Assembly: GCF_030159895.1 (NCBI RefSeq)
Contig: NZ_BSNI01000002.1
Span: 1,948,306-2,012,305 of the forward strand
Length of the DNA stretch: 64,000 nt
DNA from: Maritalea porphyrae
GTDB lineage: Bacteria > Pseudomonadota > Alphaproteobacteria > Rhizobiales > Devosiaceae
Direction of reading: 5' to 3'
Shown here: piece after piece, positions 46,401 to 56,308 of the stretch
Numbering within the stretch: position 1 is the stretch's first letter
Layout: each line of letters begins with the position of its first letter
Program-made: the position numbers and the translations under genes
The notes under the pieces: model-generated
Seen by the model: the letters and a program-made list of their open reading frames with translations, nothing else
Database searches by the model: none
What the model was told of the DNA's origin: nothing

Positions 46401-47458
46401 ATATCAGCAGATGGCAGCCTGTGTGATGCCAGTTCGTTCGCTTCAAAACAGGCTTCAACTAGGGCCATGGTTTCAATGCAATCTTCCACTGATGTTACAA
46501 GGAACTTGTCTTCTCCTGTGTGAAAACGTTGCACGTTACTCATGACACCGACAAATGCGTCGATGAACCAAGACCCTTCTAGTGGTATTTGCGCCCATTC
46601 GCCGCCAGACTTTGCATGCCATAGTTCGTCGGGCTCACCTTCAGGGTAATTCAAGTTAACGCCGATTTGTGTGATGAGTGCACCTTTCGTGCCTTCAAAA
46701 CGAAATTTGCAATTTTGGAATTTGGGATCAAAATCATGATTGTGATTGATCGAGAGCACACATCGCAACTGGTCGCCATAATCTAGCATGGCCGTCGTGC
46801 GTGTTTGTGCCATATCTGGGGAGCGAGGGTCACCCATTGTGCGGGCGAACACGCCCTTTGGCGCGCCAACGAGTGATCTGATCAAATCCAAATAGTGAAT
46901 TGAATGCACCGCGATCTCCACGCGATCCATTGTCTTTAGAAATGGAAAAAGGTGCCAAGGCGTGTTTACATTCAAATTCACTTCAATTTCTAGCAGTTCG
47001 CCAAGCACGCCTTGTTCAATCGCGTCGCGAACAGCGAGCATTTGGGGGCTGAAACGTAGTTGGAAATTTATAGCTGCATTCAAGTCTCTATCTCGAGAAA
47101 TTCTTAGTATCTCACAAGCTTGTGCGAAATCGGCACCCATTGGTTTTTGGATAAGGACTGTCGCCCCGTAAGGGATCTTGCTCAGAACGGGCGCAATTGC
47201 GGCAGGTGGCAATGCAAGGTCGTAAATCACTTCCGAGCCGAATCTAATGGCGTCTTCAAGCGAAGAGAATGTGTTTTCAATCGCCCATTCTTTGGCGACA
47301 TCGCTTGCGCGTTTTGGGTCTAGATCAAAAATGCCCAGAACAGTGAAGCCAGACTGAGCGTAAGCAGGGAGGTGCGCGTCAGTCACTATGCCGCCAGCGC
47401 CTATGATCACAATTGGAGTGGTTCGGGACGGCAGTTTCCATTTTTGTTGGAGTTGCAT
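46397..47458 (-). CDS. Gfo/Idh/MocA-family oxidoreductase
   Basis: The 353-residue protein has a Rossmann NAD(P) site (VIIGAGGIVTDAHLPAYAQSG) and the family motif IQKPMG near residue 105, the EKP-like segment with the catalytic Lys, and HSIHYLDLIRSLVG later. Such enzymes oxidise sugars or inositols. Here it is a candidate for the first oxidation of the imported sugar, because no other obvious sugar 1-dehydrogenase is present. ATG overlaps the preceding MaoC stop (TGATG), and AAGGGAG lies inside that gene's end. Confidence 0.88.
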   Translation of the reverse strand: MQLQQKWKLPSRTTPIVIIGAGGIVTDAHLPAYAQSGFTVLGIFDLDPKRASDVAKEWAIENTFSSLEDAIRFGSEVIYDLALPPAAIAPVLSKIPYGATVLIQKPMGADFAQACEILRISRDRDLNAAINFQLRFSPQMLAVRDAIEQGVLGELLEIEVNLNVNTPWHLFPFLKTMDRVEIAVHSIHYLDLIRSLVGAPKGVFARTMGDPRSPDMAQTRTTAMLDYGDQLRCVLSINHNHDFDPKFQNCKFRFEGTKGALITQIGVNLNYPEGEPDELWHAKSGGEWAQIPLEGSWFIDAFVGVMSNVQRFHTGEDKFLVTSVEDCIETMALVEACFEANELASHRLPSADI

Positions 47459-47910
47459 CAATGGCTCCCTTGTTTCTTTACAAGCAGAATATGTTCGCAA
47501 AACAAAACTGTCTCGTTTTTTTGGTTCTTGACTGAACAGCTCTCTATAACTTGGCCAAATGCGGGTCGTTTTGGATCATCCAAAACTCGTGAAATCTCAA
47601 TCTCAGTGTGAATTGTGTTGCCGATAAAAACTGGGTTCGGGAAGCGCAGGCGCTCGTATCCGTAGGTCATGGCATGTGGATTGATGATGGTGGCTGTTAA
47701 GCCAATCCCAATCGCAAATGTCATTGTTCCGTGCGCAATTCGTTTGCCAAATGGTTGGGTCTTACAAAACTCCTCGTCCATGTGATGGGGAAAAAAATCT
47801 CCGCTATGCCCCGCGTGAACGACGAAGTCCGTCTCAGTTATGGTTCGTGAAAGTGTTGTTCGCCGCTCCCCGAGTTCAAAACTCTCGAAATATCTGGGCT
47901 CTTCGTGCAT
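47458..47910 (-). CDS. MaoC-like hot-dog-fold protein (dehydratase family), copy 1
   Basis: The 150-residue protein has the MaoC-like hot-dog fold used by enoyl-CoA hydratases. The active-site region reads TDFVVHAGHSGDFFPHHMDEEF, with Asp and His at the expected places, followed by GKRIAHGTMTFAIGIGL. AAGGA lies 8 nt before the chosen ATG. It is translationally coupled to the Gfo/Idh gene and divergent from a second MaoC-like gene. A CoA-thioester substrate is expected from the family. Confidence 0.88.
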   Translation of the reverse strand: MHEEPRYFESFELGERRTTLSRTITETDFVVHAGHSGDFFPHHMDEEFCKTQPFGKRIAHGTMTFAIGIGLTATIINPHAMTYGYERLRFPNPVFIGNTIHTEIEISRVLDDPKRPAFGQVIESCSVKNQKNETVLFCEHILLVKKQGSH

Positions 47911-47938
47911 TACAAATATCCTTCTACTTTTGTATATA

Positions 47939-47976
47939 AAAATAGATTTGACATATAAAATAGTCAAGTTTAAGTT
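47939..47976. promoter_or_regulatory. Overlapping divergent promoters with shared inverted repeat
   Basis: On the plus strand TTGACA (47948-47953) is 17 nt from TAAGTT (47971-47976). On the minus strand TTGACT (47967-47962) is 17 nt from TATTTT (47944-47939). The two -35 boxes form an inverted repeat TTGAC-N10-GTCAA, so one bound protein could block or balance both MaoC-headed operons. Confidence 0.6.
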
Positions 47977-48003
47977 GAGGAAAATTCAGGGAGCACGCGA
48001 ACA

Positions 48004-48561
48004 ATGTCAGTTCAAATAGGAAGTCATGTAAGGCCGCCGGTAGATATGCCTAAGGAGCATGGCGCGATTCCTGTTTGGAATGCCGAGAACTGGTTTTACG
48101 AGGACTTCACTGTTGGAGATCAGATCAGGAGCTTAAGGCGCACCATCTCAGAAGGTGAGGCGATGCAATTCAATATGATGGTCATGGATCTGCACCCATA
48201 TGTGGCTGATCAGCACTTTGCAGAAAAAGAAGGTGTATTTGGCAAACGGCTCGTAGCAGGGGCGCAGGTGTTTTCTTACGGCTTGGGTCTTGCAGCAACA
48301 AACTGTTTGAACTCGTTCTCTTATGGATACGACCGCCTAAGGTTCATCAAGCCAGTATTCATTGGCGACACGATCTACACAATTCGCGAAAACCTTTCTA
48401 AGGAGCCCAAGTATGATGACATGGGTTTGGTGAAGGTAAGCTACAGCGTCTTCAAAGAGGAAGGCGTGCAGGTGCTTTATTGCGAGCATCTAATGACCGT
48501 GAAGTACCAGGACGCCACAACATTGCAAAGCAGTGCAAATCGCGCGGCAGGAAAGGCGTAA
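48004..48561 (+). CDS. MaoC-like hot-dog-fold protein, copy 2
   Basis: The 185-residue protein is longer than its divergent neighbour and has the same fold: [41 protein letters not shown], then [17 protein letters not shown]. The usual D-x4-H active-site pair is less clear here: the [12 protein letters not shown] segment has Asp and His, but spacing is shifted. It may therefore bind a different ligand or form a heterodimer with copy 1. Its stop is directly followed by the next ATG. Confidence 0.85.
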   Translation: MSVQIGSHVRPPVDMPKEHGAIPVWNAENWFYEDFTVGDQIRSLRRTISEGEAMQFNMMVMDLHPYVADQHFAEKEGVFGKRLVAGAQVFSYGLGLAATNCLNSFSYGYDRLRFIKPVFIGDTIYTIRENLSKEPKYDDMGLVKVSYSVFKEEGVQVLYCEHLMTVKYQDATTLQSSANRAAGKA

Positions 48562-49698
48562 ATGGGAAAGGAATTCATCACGCTGAAGGGCATGACGTGG
48601 GATCATGCGCGCGGTTATGATCCGATGGTTGTTACGTCTGAAGTGTTTTGCGAAAAACGTTCACCCGCAGTGCAAATCGTTTGGGAAAAACGCTCGCTTC
48701 AGGCCTTCGCAGATCGGCCAATCCAAGATATGGCGAACGAATACGATTTGATGGTGATCGATCACCCGCACGTTGGTGACATCGCTTCGACAGGCATATT
48801 GCTGCCGCTCGATGGGCAGGGATATGATGACAAACTGCAGGTCCTTTCAGAACAATCTGTTGGCGTTTCGCATCCGTCATACAACTTCAGTGGCCGCCAG
48901 TGGGCGTTAGCAATTGATGCCGCCACACCGATTTCGGCGTACCGCGCTGACATTTTAGAGCGCGCGCCAAAAAGCTGGGATGAGGTTGTAGCATTGGCTT
49001 CGGCCGGTCAGGTTATTTGGCCCTTAATCCCAATCAATGCCCTTATGAGCTACTTCAATGTGCTTTCAAACTGCGGTTCTGACTTTGGAGCTGAACCGAC
49101 CGGAGTAGATTTGGAAGTCGGCGCAAACGCCTTACGCCAAATGAAACGGGTTAGTGATCATGTGCCTCAAGAGTCGTTCTTTCTCGACCCAATTGGCGCT
49201 TATGAATGGTTGTCTTGTCGAAATAGCCATTCATATTGTCCCTATCTTTACGGCTATACAAACTACTCTCGCCAAGGCTTCCGGCCAAATCAAGTTAGCG
49301 TTGCGAACATTCCCTCGTTTGCAGGAAGCGGTCCAATTGGGTCTCCAATCGGTGGAACAGGAATAGCGATTTCTGCGCGCACCAAACACAAAGACTTGGC
49401 GTTGGAATATGCGTACTGGATAGCATCGGCAGAGTGTCAGTCAGGCTTGTTTTTTGATGCAGGTGGTCAACCGGCAAATAACGTAGCTTGGACGGATGAG
49501 CGCTGTAACGCCGGTGCTTCAAATTTCTTCGCAAATACAATAGCAACGCTGGAAAATTCATACCTACGACCCCGCCACAAAGGATATATGGCGTTTCAAG
49601 ATGTCGCTGGCGACATCGTGCGTGATTGCTTAATGGGCGCCATATCGGAAAATGAAGCGGCGCGAAAAATCAATGTCCTCTATCAGAGGAGTTTTTGA
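48562..49698 (+). CDS. Solute-binding-protein-like protein without signal peptide
   Basis: The 378-residue protein has the fold pattern of sugar ABC transporter binding proteins (for example YDLMVIDHPHVGDIA, PKSWDEVVALA, GGTGIAISARTKHKDLALEYAYWIAS), but the N-terminus MGKEFITLKGMTWDH is hydrophilic. The ATG directly follows the MaoC stop with AGGAAAGG in front, so no export signal has been missed. It should stay in the cytoplasm. The cluster's real importer has its own binding protein 1.2 kb downstream. A cytosolic sugar sensor or a protein that holds a substrate for its enzymes is possible; neither is shown. Confidence 0.8.
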   Translation: MGKEFITLKGMTWDHARGYDPMVVTSEVFCEKRSPAVQIVWEKRSLQAFADRPIQDMANEYDLMVIDHPHVGDIASTGILLPLDGQGYDDKLQVLSEQSVGVSHPSYNFSGRQWALAIDAATPISAYRADILERAPKSWDEVVALASAGQVIWPLIPINALMSYFNVLSNCGSDFGAEPTGVDLEVGANALRQMKRVSDHVPQESFFLDPIGAYEWLSCRNSHSYCPYLYGYTNYSRQGFRPNQVSVANIPSFAGSGPIGSPIGGTGIAISARTKHKDLALEYAYWIASAECQSGLFFDAGGQPANNVAWTDERCNAGASNFFANTIATLENSYLRPRHKGYMAFQDVAGDIVRDCLMGAISENEAARKINVLYQRSF

Positions 49699-49700
49699 TT

Positions 49701-50924
49701 ATGAATCTCTACAACGCAAATGAAAATGCGATGTTGGATGGCCTGCTAGTGGTCGATTTTTCGCAGTTCCTCGCCGGTCCACTGGCAGGCCTTAAACTCG
49801 CCGATATGGGCGCCCGCGTCATAAAAATTGAACGGCCGGAAGTTGGTGACTTGTGCCGCTATCTTTACCTGACTGACGTCGAAGTGGATGGCGCCAACAC
49901 GCTGTTTCATGCAATCAACCGAAACAAACAAAGCTACTCTGCCGACCTGAAAAACAGCGATGATCTTGAGCGCGTTCGTACGCTCTGTTCGAAGGCTGAT
50001 GTCATCATTCAAAACTTTCGCCCCGGCATTATGCAAAGGCTTGGTCTCGACTACGAACAGATAAGGGCGATCAACCCGGGCGTGGTCTACGCTTCAATTT
50101 CTGGCTATGGAGAGCAAGGTGATTGGAAAGACTTGCCTGGGCAAGATTTATTGGCGCAAGCAAAGTCGGGCTTACTATGGCTCTCAGGTGATGATGGCGA
50201 TGCGCCTACCGCTATGGGATTGGCAGTAGCTGATCAACTCGCTGGAAATATTGCCGTGCAAGGTATCCTGGCCGCACTTATCAAGAGCGGCAGAACGGGC
50301 AGGGGCGCGCATATTCAGACCAGCCTCCTTGAGGCTTTGGTCGACTTCCAATTTGAAGTGCTGACTACGCATGTAAATGACCAAAAGAAGAGACTGCCCA
50401 AACGAAGTAGCTTCAATAATGCACATGCCTACCTTTCTGCCCCATATGGCGTTTATTCAACGAAGGACGGTTTCATTGCATTGGCGATGATGTCAGTCGT
50501 CAAGCTTGGTGAGATTATCAGTTGCGCGGCACTCGAGGCATTTAGTGATGAAACTCAATGGTTTGAGCAACGCGATCACATAAAGCGCATCCTTGCCCAG
50601 CACCTTGCATCCGAAAAATCAGAACACTGGATGAAGCTCTTCGTTGCGCACGATGTGTGGGCATCAGAAGTTTTGGATTGGCCGCAATTGTTCCAATCAA
50701 CAAGTTTTCAAGAACTCGACTTTTTCCAAGAAATTGACCTTGGAAAAGGCGCTTCCATGACAGCAATGCGTTCTCCAATAAGGGTGGATGGCGAGGTGCT
50801 CAAGAGCACAAAACCGGCGCCGATCATTGGCCAGCACAATGCTGAAATCGACCGTGAGTTTGACCTCACGACTTTGAACGACCAATCTATCACCAAGGGA
50901 GGATATGATGAGATTGTTAAGTAA
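49701..50924 (+). CDS. CaiB/BaiF-family (class III) CoA-transferase
   Basis: The 407-residue protein has the family start LLVVDFSQFLAGPLAGLKLADMGARVIKIERP, the VIIQNFRPG segment, and the nucleophilic Asp149 in LPGQDLLAQAKSGL. Such enzymes move CoA between carboxylic acids. ATG at 49701 follows GAGGAG; TTG two codons earlier is less likely. It is encoded between the solute-binding-like protein and the ABC importer. Its donor and acceptor acids cannot be read from sequence. Confidence 0.92.
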   Translation: MNLYNANENAMLDGLLVVDFSQFLAGPLAGLKLADMGARVIKIERPEVGDLCRYLYLTDVEVDGANTLFHAINRNKQSYSADLKNSDDLERVRTLCSKADVIIQNFRPGIMQRLGLDYEQIRAINPGVVYASISGYGEQGDWKDLPGQDLLAQAKSGLLWLSGDDGDAPTAMGLAVADQLAGNIAVQGILAALIKSGRTGRGAHIQTSLLEALVDFQFEVLTTHVNDQKKRLPKRSSFNNAHAYLSAPYGVYSTKDGFIALAMMSVVKLGEIISCAALEAFSDETQWFEQRDHIKRILAQHLASEKSEHWMKLFVAHDVWASEVLDWPQLFQSTSFQELDFFQEIDLGKGASMTAMRSPIRVDGEVLKSTKPAPIIGQHNAEIDREFDLTTLNDQSITKGGYDEIVK

Positions 50925-52221
50925 ACTATCGACTGTGCTGTTGGCAGGTGCCACAGCCGTCACAATGTTTGCCGGCGCGTCGAGCGCGGGCGAATTTGAT
51001 GGCTACACGCTGAAGGTGAAGCTTATCGGTGGTGCGCAATATGAGCCTTTGTACACGCGAATTCCGGAATGGGAAGCAGCAACGGGCGCGAAAGTAGAAA
51101 TTTTATCACGGAAAAACCACTTTGAGTTGGACCGCGAAATTAAACAGGATATCGCTTCGGGTTCAATCAATTGGTGTGTTGGCTCGAACCACACTAGCTT
51201 CGCACCACAATATGGCTCACTCTATATCGATCTAAGCGTTGTTTTGGATGAAGATGTAGTTGGCGCCATTTCCGAAAACGTCAACAATTCAAGCATGGTT
51301 GATGGCCGCTTGGTACAACTGGCGCGTCACTCTGACGTATCGAACTTGTACTACATCAAATCGCTTTATGAAGACGAGCAGAACAAGGCCGATTTTAAGG
51401 CCGAGTATGGCTATGATCTTATGCCGCCTGAGACTTGGGACCAGGTGAAAGACCAGGCAATTTTCTTTGCTGATCCACCGAACTTCTACGGAACACAATA
51501 TGTGGGCAAGGACGAAGGCATCTCGGGCCGTTTCTATGAAATGCTTGTGGCAGAGGGCGGAACGTTTTTTGGAACCGACGGCAAAGTTGCATTTAATTCG
51601 CCTGAAGGTGTTCGCGCACTTGAGTGGTTCGTTGACCTTTACGAAGCCAAAGCTGTTCCAGCTGGGGTTCCAAACTACCTGTGGGATGAAACAGGTCTAG
51701 GCTTTGCTTCAGGTACGGTCGCCCTAAACCTTGATTGGGGTGGTTGGGCAACCTTCTTCAACAGTGCGGACAGCAAAATCCAAGGCGATGTTGGGCTCAT
51801 CCGCGCGCCAAAAGGCTCCAGCGGCAAGCGTACTGGTTGGTCAGGTTCACACTCATTCTCAATCACTGAGGCCTGTGACAACAAAAAAGCAGCAGCTTCT
51901 TTTGTCACCTTCCTAACCAACTTTGACAGTCAATTGCTTGAAGGTCGCACAGGGTTATTGCCAACGCGTCCAGATGCAATCGCAGCTGTAATCGAAGAGT
52001 CACGTGCTGCTGGCAACGACTGGCTGGTGGAGGTGTTTGAAACCTATGGGGCTTCCATGGCTGAGGACGCATTCGCGGTTCCTTCAACACCATTGTGGAT
52101 TCCAATTTCAAATGAGCTCTTCCCTGAGCTTCAGGCCGCAATCGTTGGTGAAAAAACACCGCAACAAGCGTTGGATGATGCAGCTGCCGCTGCAAACCAA
52201 CTCATCGAGGATGAAGGCTGA
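50908..52221 (+). CDS. Sugar ABC transporter substrate-binding protein
   Basis: The 437-residue protein has a clear signal peptide with cleavage expected after SSA (residue 27), then a family 1 solute-binding domain (GFASGTVALNLDWGGWATFF, NPEGVRAL-like FNSPEGVRALEWFVDLY). It would capture a sugar in the periplasm for the two permeases and ATPase that follow. ATG at 50908 fits AAGGGAGG spacing better than the ATG 3 nt earlier; the start lies inside the CoA-transferase gene. A stem-loop separates it from the permease. Confidence 0.93.
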   Translation: MRLLSKLSTVLLAGATAVTMFAGASSAGEFDGYTLKVKLIGGAQYEPLYTRIPEWEAATGAKVEILSRKNHFELDREIKQDIASGSINWCVGSNHTSFAPQYGSLYIDLSVVLDEDVVGAISENVNNSSMVDGRLVQLARHSDVSNLYYIKSLYEDEQNKADFKAEYGYDLMPPETWDQVKDQAIFFADPPNFYGTQYVGKDEGISGRFYEMLVAEGGTFFGTDGKVAFNSPEGVRALEWFVDLYEAKAVPAGVPNYLWDETGLGFASGTVALNLDWGGWATFFNSADSKIQGDVGLIRAPKGSSGKRTGWSGSHSFSITEACDNKKAAASFVTFLTNFDSQLLEGRTGLLPTRPDAIAAVIEESRAAGNDWLVEVFETYGASMAEDAFAVPSTPLWIPISNELFPELQAAIVGEKTPQQALDDAAAAANQLIEDEG

Positions 52222-52246
52222 CCTCTGGCCGCAACCTCAGAACTAG

Positions 52247-52268
52247 GAGTGGGGTTACGACCCCACTC
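52247..52268 (+). promoter_or_regulatory. Intercistronic stem-loop between binding protein and permease
   Basis: GAGTGGGG pairs exactly with CCCCACTC around TTACGA, with no T-run. Such hairpins often protect the upstream message, raising binding-protein level over the permeases. Confidence 0.55.
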
Positions 52269-52306
52269 ATTTGCCACCTATCTGGCATATAGTCGTTGGA
52301 GAAATC

Positions 52307-53230
52307 ATGTCAGTCATGACAAACATAAAGAGAAAACTATTCTCGGAACAGGCCACACCGTATGTGTTGTTGTTGCCGGCAGTGATCATGATTTTGATCG
52401 TTGTTTTGTTTCCGTTGATCTTCTCGCTTTACACCAGTTTCACTGGGTACAAATTAACTAGACCCGATACGCTTTTTAAGCTTGTTGGTTTCAGGAACTA
52501 TGTCCGAATTTTTGGCGATTGGGATTTTTGGGTCGCGTTTTTTAGGACCGTCGGATTTCTCGCTGTTGTGATTAATCTCGAGTTCCTACTTGGGCTTGGT
52601 ATCGCACTTCTGATCAACAAGATCACGTGGGGACAACGCACGATGCGCACCATCATGATGTTTCCCATGATGTTTTCGCCCATTCTGGTTGGTTTTCAAT
52701 TCAAATTCATTTTCAACGACAATGTCGGCATCTTGAATAATGCGTTGCAGGGGCTTGGGATCACGGAAGCTGCAATACCTTGGCTCGTTGATGGTTGGCT
52801 CGCCATGGGAGCGATTGCCTTCGCTGAGATTTGGATGAGCACAAGTATTTTTGCCATTCTGTTGCTCGCTGGCCTTTTCGCGATGCCAAAAGACCCTCTT
52901 GAAGCGGCCCAAGTTGATGGGTGCAATGCGTGGCAGACTTTTCGACACATCACGCTGCCATTTTTGATGCCCTTTGCCTATATCGCGATGACTATTCGCT
53001 CACTTGATGTCGCCCGTGCCTATGACGTGGTGGACACTATGACCGGAGGCGGGCCTGCGGGGCGCACGGAGCTGCTTTGGACACTTATCGCTCGAACAGG
53101 GTACGACAGCGCGAACATGGGTATGGCGAATGCGATGGCCTATGTGTCGATCATTCTCTCGATCGCTTTCACATATTACTTCTTTTCTAAACTCGTTGCT
53201 GCCCGACGTTACATGGGAGGCGCACTCTAA
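52307..53230 (+). CDS. Sugar ABC transporter permease (MalF-type)
   Basis: The 307-residue protein has six membrane helices and the ATPase-contact EAA loop EAAQVDGCNAWQTFRHITLP near residue 210. MSVMTNIKRK start follows GGAG by 6 nt. The stop overlaps the next permease start by one base (TAATG). Confidence 0.94.
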   Translation: MSVMTNIKRKLFSEQATPYVLLLPAVIMILIVVLFPLIFSLYTSFTGYKLTRPDTLFKLVGFRNYVRIFGDWDFWVAFFRTVGFLAVVINLEFLLGLGIALLINKITWGQRTMRTIMMFPMMFSPILVGFQFKFIFNDNVGILNNALQGLGITEAAIPWLVDGWLAMGAIAFAEIWMSTSIFAILLLAGLFAMPKDPLEAAQVDGCNAWQTFRHITLPFLMPFAYIAMTIRSLDVARAYDVVDTMTGGGPAGRTELLWTLIARTGYDSANMGMANAMAYVSIILSIAFTYYFFSKLVAARRYMGGAL

Positions 53231-54075
53231 TGAGCACTCAAACAAAAGCCATCATCAGCTGGATTGTCACCTTCATCGTAATGCTCATCATCACGATGCC
53301 AGGTCTGTGGGTCATCCTTTCCGGTTTCCGGCCCTTGCAAGAAATCCTAGCGAAACCGGCAATATGGATACCTCAGCGCCTAACGCTAGACAATTTCTAT
53401 GCCATATTTGGCATTGGTGAAACACAGATTGCCATCCCAGTTTTGGCGTATTTCCGCAACTCGATAATCATCGCTACCACCAGCACGGCGATTGCAATCA
53501 TCGTGGGTATTTCTGGCGGTTACGCATTCGCGCGGTATCGCTTTAAGTTCAAAGATACGCTGTTCTTGGGGTTGATGCTGTCTCGCACCGTCCCTGGAAT
53601 TGCACTTAGCTTACCAGTGTTCATTGTATGGGCTCGCCTTGGCTGGATAGACACACAGTTTGGATTGATCCTTGTTTATGTCGCGCTAAACGTGCCGTTC
53701 ACGATCTGGTTGATTGATGGGTTTTTCCGCCAGATTCCAAAGGAACTCGCAGAAGCAGCCGAAGTTGATGGATGTACGCGTTGGCAGGCATTTTGGAAGA
53801 TCGAGTTTCCGCTCGCCAAGTCCGGAATCGCATCCGCAGGAATCTTTGCTTTCCTAACGAGCTGGAACGAATTTGCCCTCGCAAGCAATCTGACGCGGTC
53901 CACAAACAGCAAGACACTACCAGTTGGCTTAACCGACTTCATTGCACAATTCACGACGGATTGGGCGGGCATGTGCGCAATGGCATTTATCATTATCGTG
54001 CCAGCGCTGATCCTGACTTTCCTTGTTCAAAAACACCTCATTGCCGGCCTGACGTTCGGCGGCGTAAAGGGATAA
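53230..54075 (+). CDS. Sugar ABC transporter permease (MalG-type)
   Basis: The 281-residue protein has six membrane helices and the EAA loop [20 protein letters not shown] near residue 178. It pairs with the upstream MalF-type permease to form the channel of a carbohydrate uptake (CUT1) importer. The ATPase gene follows within 2 nt. Confidence 0.94.
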   Translation: MSTQTKAIISWIVTFIVMLIITMPGLWVILSGFRPLQEILAKPAIWIPQRLTLDNFYAIFGIGETQIAIPVLAYFRNSIIIATTSTAIAIIVGISGGYAFARYRFKFKDTLFLGLMLSRTVPGIALSLPVFIVWARLGWIDTQFGLILVYVALNVPFTIWLIDGFFRQIPKELAEAAEVDGCTRWQAFWKIEFPLAKSGIASAGIFAFLTSWNEFALASNLTRSTNSKTLPVGLTDFIAQFTTDWAGMCAMAFIIIVPALILTFLVQKHLIAGLTFGGVKG

Positions 54076-54077
54076 AA

Positions 54078-55196
54078 ATGACTGAAGTATCACTCAGCCA
54101 AGTTGTAAAACGTTACGGACAACTGGAAGTTGTTCATGCCATCGACCTTGAAATCAGACACTCAGAGTTTGTTGTTTTAGTCGGTCCGTCAGGATGTGGA
54201 AAATCCACAACATTACGGATGATTGCAGGACTTGAAGAGATTTCGGGTGGCACCATTAAGATTGGCGACAAAGTCGTCAATAAATTGGCACCGCGTGATC
54301 GCAACATCTCGATGGTGTTCCAAAACTACGCGCTTTATCCGCACATGACTGTTCGCGACAATCTTGGGTTTGGTTTGAAGATCGCAAAACACCCAGAAAG
54401 CGAAATTCAAAATCGGGTTGAAGAAGCAGCTGAAATTTTGGGACTTGGTATGCTGATGGATCGTTTGCCAGCAGCGCTATCAGGTGGACAACGTCAGCGT
54501 GTGGCCATGGGGCGCGCGATTGTACGCAATCCCGATGTGTTCCTGTTTGATGAGCCTTTGTCGAACCTAGATGCGAAGCTGCGCGTGCAAATGCGCACGG
54601 AAATCAAGAAGCTACACAAGCGGGTTAACAACACCATCGTCTACGTTACGCACGACCAAGTGGAGGCGATGACGCTGGCCGACCGGATTGTGATAATGCG
54701 CGACGGCCATATAGAGCAGGTGGGGACACCGCTAGAGGTGTTCGACCATCCCGTGAATACATTTGTCGCATCATTCATTGGCAGTCCTCCTATGAACCAG
54801 TTGGAAGGAAAAGTTGTTGATGGTGGAAAATCAGGTCTGCAGATCACGCTAGCCGACAACATCCTAATTCCGGTTCCAAAGCGCTCGAAAAACCGTGTCA
54901 GCGTAGGGCAGGACATCACTGTCGGTATCCGTCCTGACGATCTGACACCAGTAGGACATGGCATGAAGGAAGACGGCGAAACGGTGAGTTTTGATCTTAC
55001 GGTTTCTATCTCCGAGCCACTAGGCACTGAAACAATTCTTTTCTCCTCAATTGGAGCAAAAGAAGTACAGGGCAAAATGCTTAACCCTCGTCCGATTGAA
55101 CTTGATGAACGCCTTACATTCAATTTGGCGATGGATCGTGTTCATTTGTTCGACGCAGCAAGCGGCCAAAACGTACTTGGCGATGCCAATGGCTAA
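54078..55196 (+). CDS. Sugar ABC transporter ATP-binding protein (UgpC/MalK type)
   Basis: The 372-residue ATPase drives the importer. Walker [10 protein letters not shown] is near residue 38, the signature LSGGQRQRV near 136, Walker [17 protein letters not shown] near 156 and the switch His in [15 protein letters not shown] domain forms the last 120 residues. AAGGGA precedes the ATG. The 3' end overlaps the enolase-superfamily gene by 8 nt. Confidence 0.95.
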   Translation: MTEVSLSQVVKRYGQLEVVHAIDLEIRHSEFVVLVGPSGCGKSTTLRMIAGLEEISGGTIKIGDKVVNKLAPRDRNISMVFQNYALYPHMTVRDNLGFGLKIAKHPESEIQNRVEEAAEILGLGMLMDRLPAALSGGQRQRVAMGRAIVRNPDVFLFDEPLSNLDAKLRVQMRTEIKKLHKRVNNTIVYVTHDQVEAMTLADRIVIMRDGHIEQVGTPLEVFDHPVNTFVASFIGSPPMNQLEGKVVDGGKSGLQITLADNILIPVPKRSKNRVSVGQDITVGIRPDDLTPVGHGMKEDGETVSFDLTVSISEPLGTETILFSSIGAKEVQGKMLNPRPIELDERLTFNLAMDRVHLFDAASGQNVLGDANG

Positions 55197-56298
55197 GATC
55201 GAGCGCATTGAAATCTTGATGGTCGACCTGCCACCAAAGGTGAAGCGGGTTGACGCCATCCAGAGTTTCGAAAGTCAAGAGACACCGATTGTCAAAATCA
55301 CGGATAGCGATGGCGCAATCGGGGTCGGCTACACATACACAATCGGGCAGGGTGGTCCGGCCATCATGTCACTCTTAGAGCGCACTTTGTTGCCCAAGCT
55401 GGTCGGCTGTGATCCCATGCAAATAGAGAAGATTTGGCGCGATATGCTGTTTGCAACTCATGCGACTAGTGTTGGTGCTATTACATCTCTGGCACTTGCA
55501 GCAATCGATACAGCCCTTTGGGACTTGAAATGTAAAAAACTAAATCAACCGCTGCACAAAATGGCAGGCGGTGCAAAGGAACGTATCCAGCTTTACTCAA
55601 CGGAAGGTGGATGGTTGCACCTTTCACCCGAACAACTGGTCGAGGATGCACAGGCAAGAAAAGCCGAAGGATTTAAGGGCGCAAAGATCAAAATTGGTCA
55701 TCAATTGGCCGCCGACGATGCTGCAAGGTTGAGCGCGGTGAGAAATGCGGTTGGCGATCGCTTTGAAATCATGACGGATGCAAACCAAAGCTTCAGTCTT
55801 TCCGAAGCGCGCCGTCGTGCACGGGTGCTAGAAGAATTCAACATTGGGTGGTTTGAAGAGCCATTGCACGCCGATGATGTCGGCGCGCACGAAAACCTAG
55901 CCGCATCCACGAGTATTCCTATTGCGGTTGGTGAAAGCATGTACTCGATCTCCCAGTTCAATGAATATTTACGCCGCGATGCTGCCTCGATTATTCAAGT
56001 GGATGTTGCGCGCATTGGTGGCATCACACCCTGGTTAAAGGTCGCTCATGTGGCAGAAGCATTCAACGTCGCAGTGTGTCCGCATTTTCTGATGGAATTG
56101 CATGTTTCGCTTTGCTGCGCTGTCCCAAATTCCAACTGGCTTGAATTCATTCCGCAGCTTGACCGTTTGACGAATTCTTCGATGAAAATTGAAGACGGTT
56201 TTGGCGTGCCATCTGATGAACCTGGCTTGGGCATTGATTGGGATTTCGAGGCAATCGCAAGACTTAAAGCTGATGGGTCTGAAGCGGTCATAAACTAG
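55189..56298 (+). CDS. Enolase-superfamily sugar-acid dehydratase (mandelate racemase group)
   Basis: The 369-residue protein has a capping domain and barrel with the superfamily residues: KIK (Lys-x-Lys) near 164, Asp in MTDANQSF near 195, Glu in EEPLHADD near 222, Glu in VGES near 247, and Asp/His in QVDVARIGG and CPHF. This places it with acid-sugar dehydratases such as L-fuconate, L-rhamnonate or galactonate dehydratase, though it is shorter than typical L-fuconate dehydratase (about 440). A 2-keto-3-deoxy sugar acid is the expected product. ATG at 55189 or 55183 is possible. Confidence 0.88.
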   Translation: MAKIERIEILMVDLPPKVKRVDAIQSFESQETPIVKITDSDGAIGVGYTYTIGQGGPAIMSLLERTLLPKLVGCDPMQIEKIWRDMLFATHATSVGAITSLALAAIDTALWDLKCKKLNQPLHKMAGGAKERIQLYSTEGGWLHLSPEQLVEDAQARKAEGFKGAKIKIGHQLAADDAARLSAVRNAVGDRFEIMTDANQSFSLSEARRRARVLEEFNIGWFEEPLHADDVGAHENLAASTSIPIAVGESMYSISQFNEYLRRDAASIIQVDVARIGGITPWLKVAHVAEAFNVAVCPHFLMELHVSLCCAVPNSNWLEFIPQLDRLTNSSMKIEDGFGVPSDEPGLGIDWDFEAIARLKADGSEAVIN

Positions 56299-56308
56299 GG
56301 AGTTCACA

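Noticed and set aside
48562-49698. Binding protein with a truncated or frameshifted signal peptide
   Set aside because: The preceding MaoC frame ends exactly at this ATG and is itself intact, leaving no place for a lost leader.
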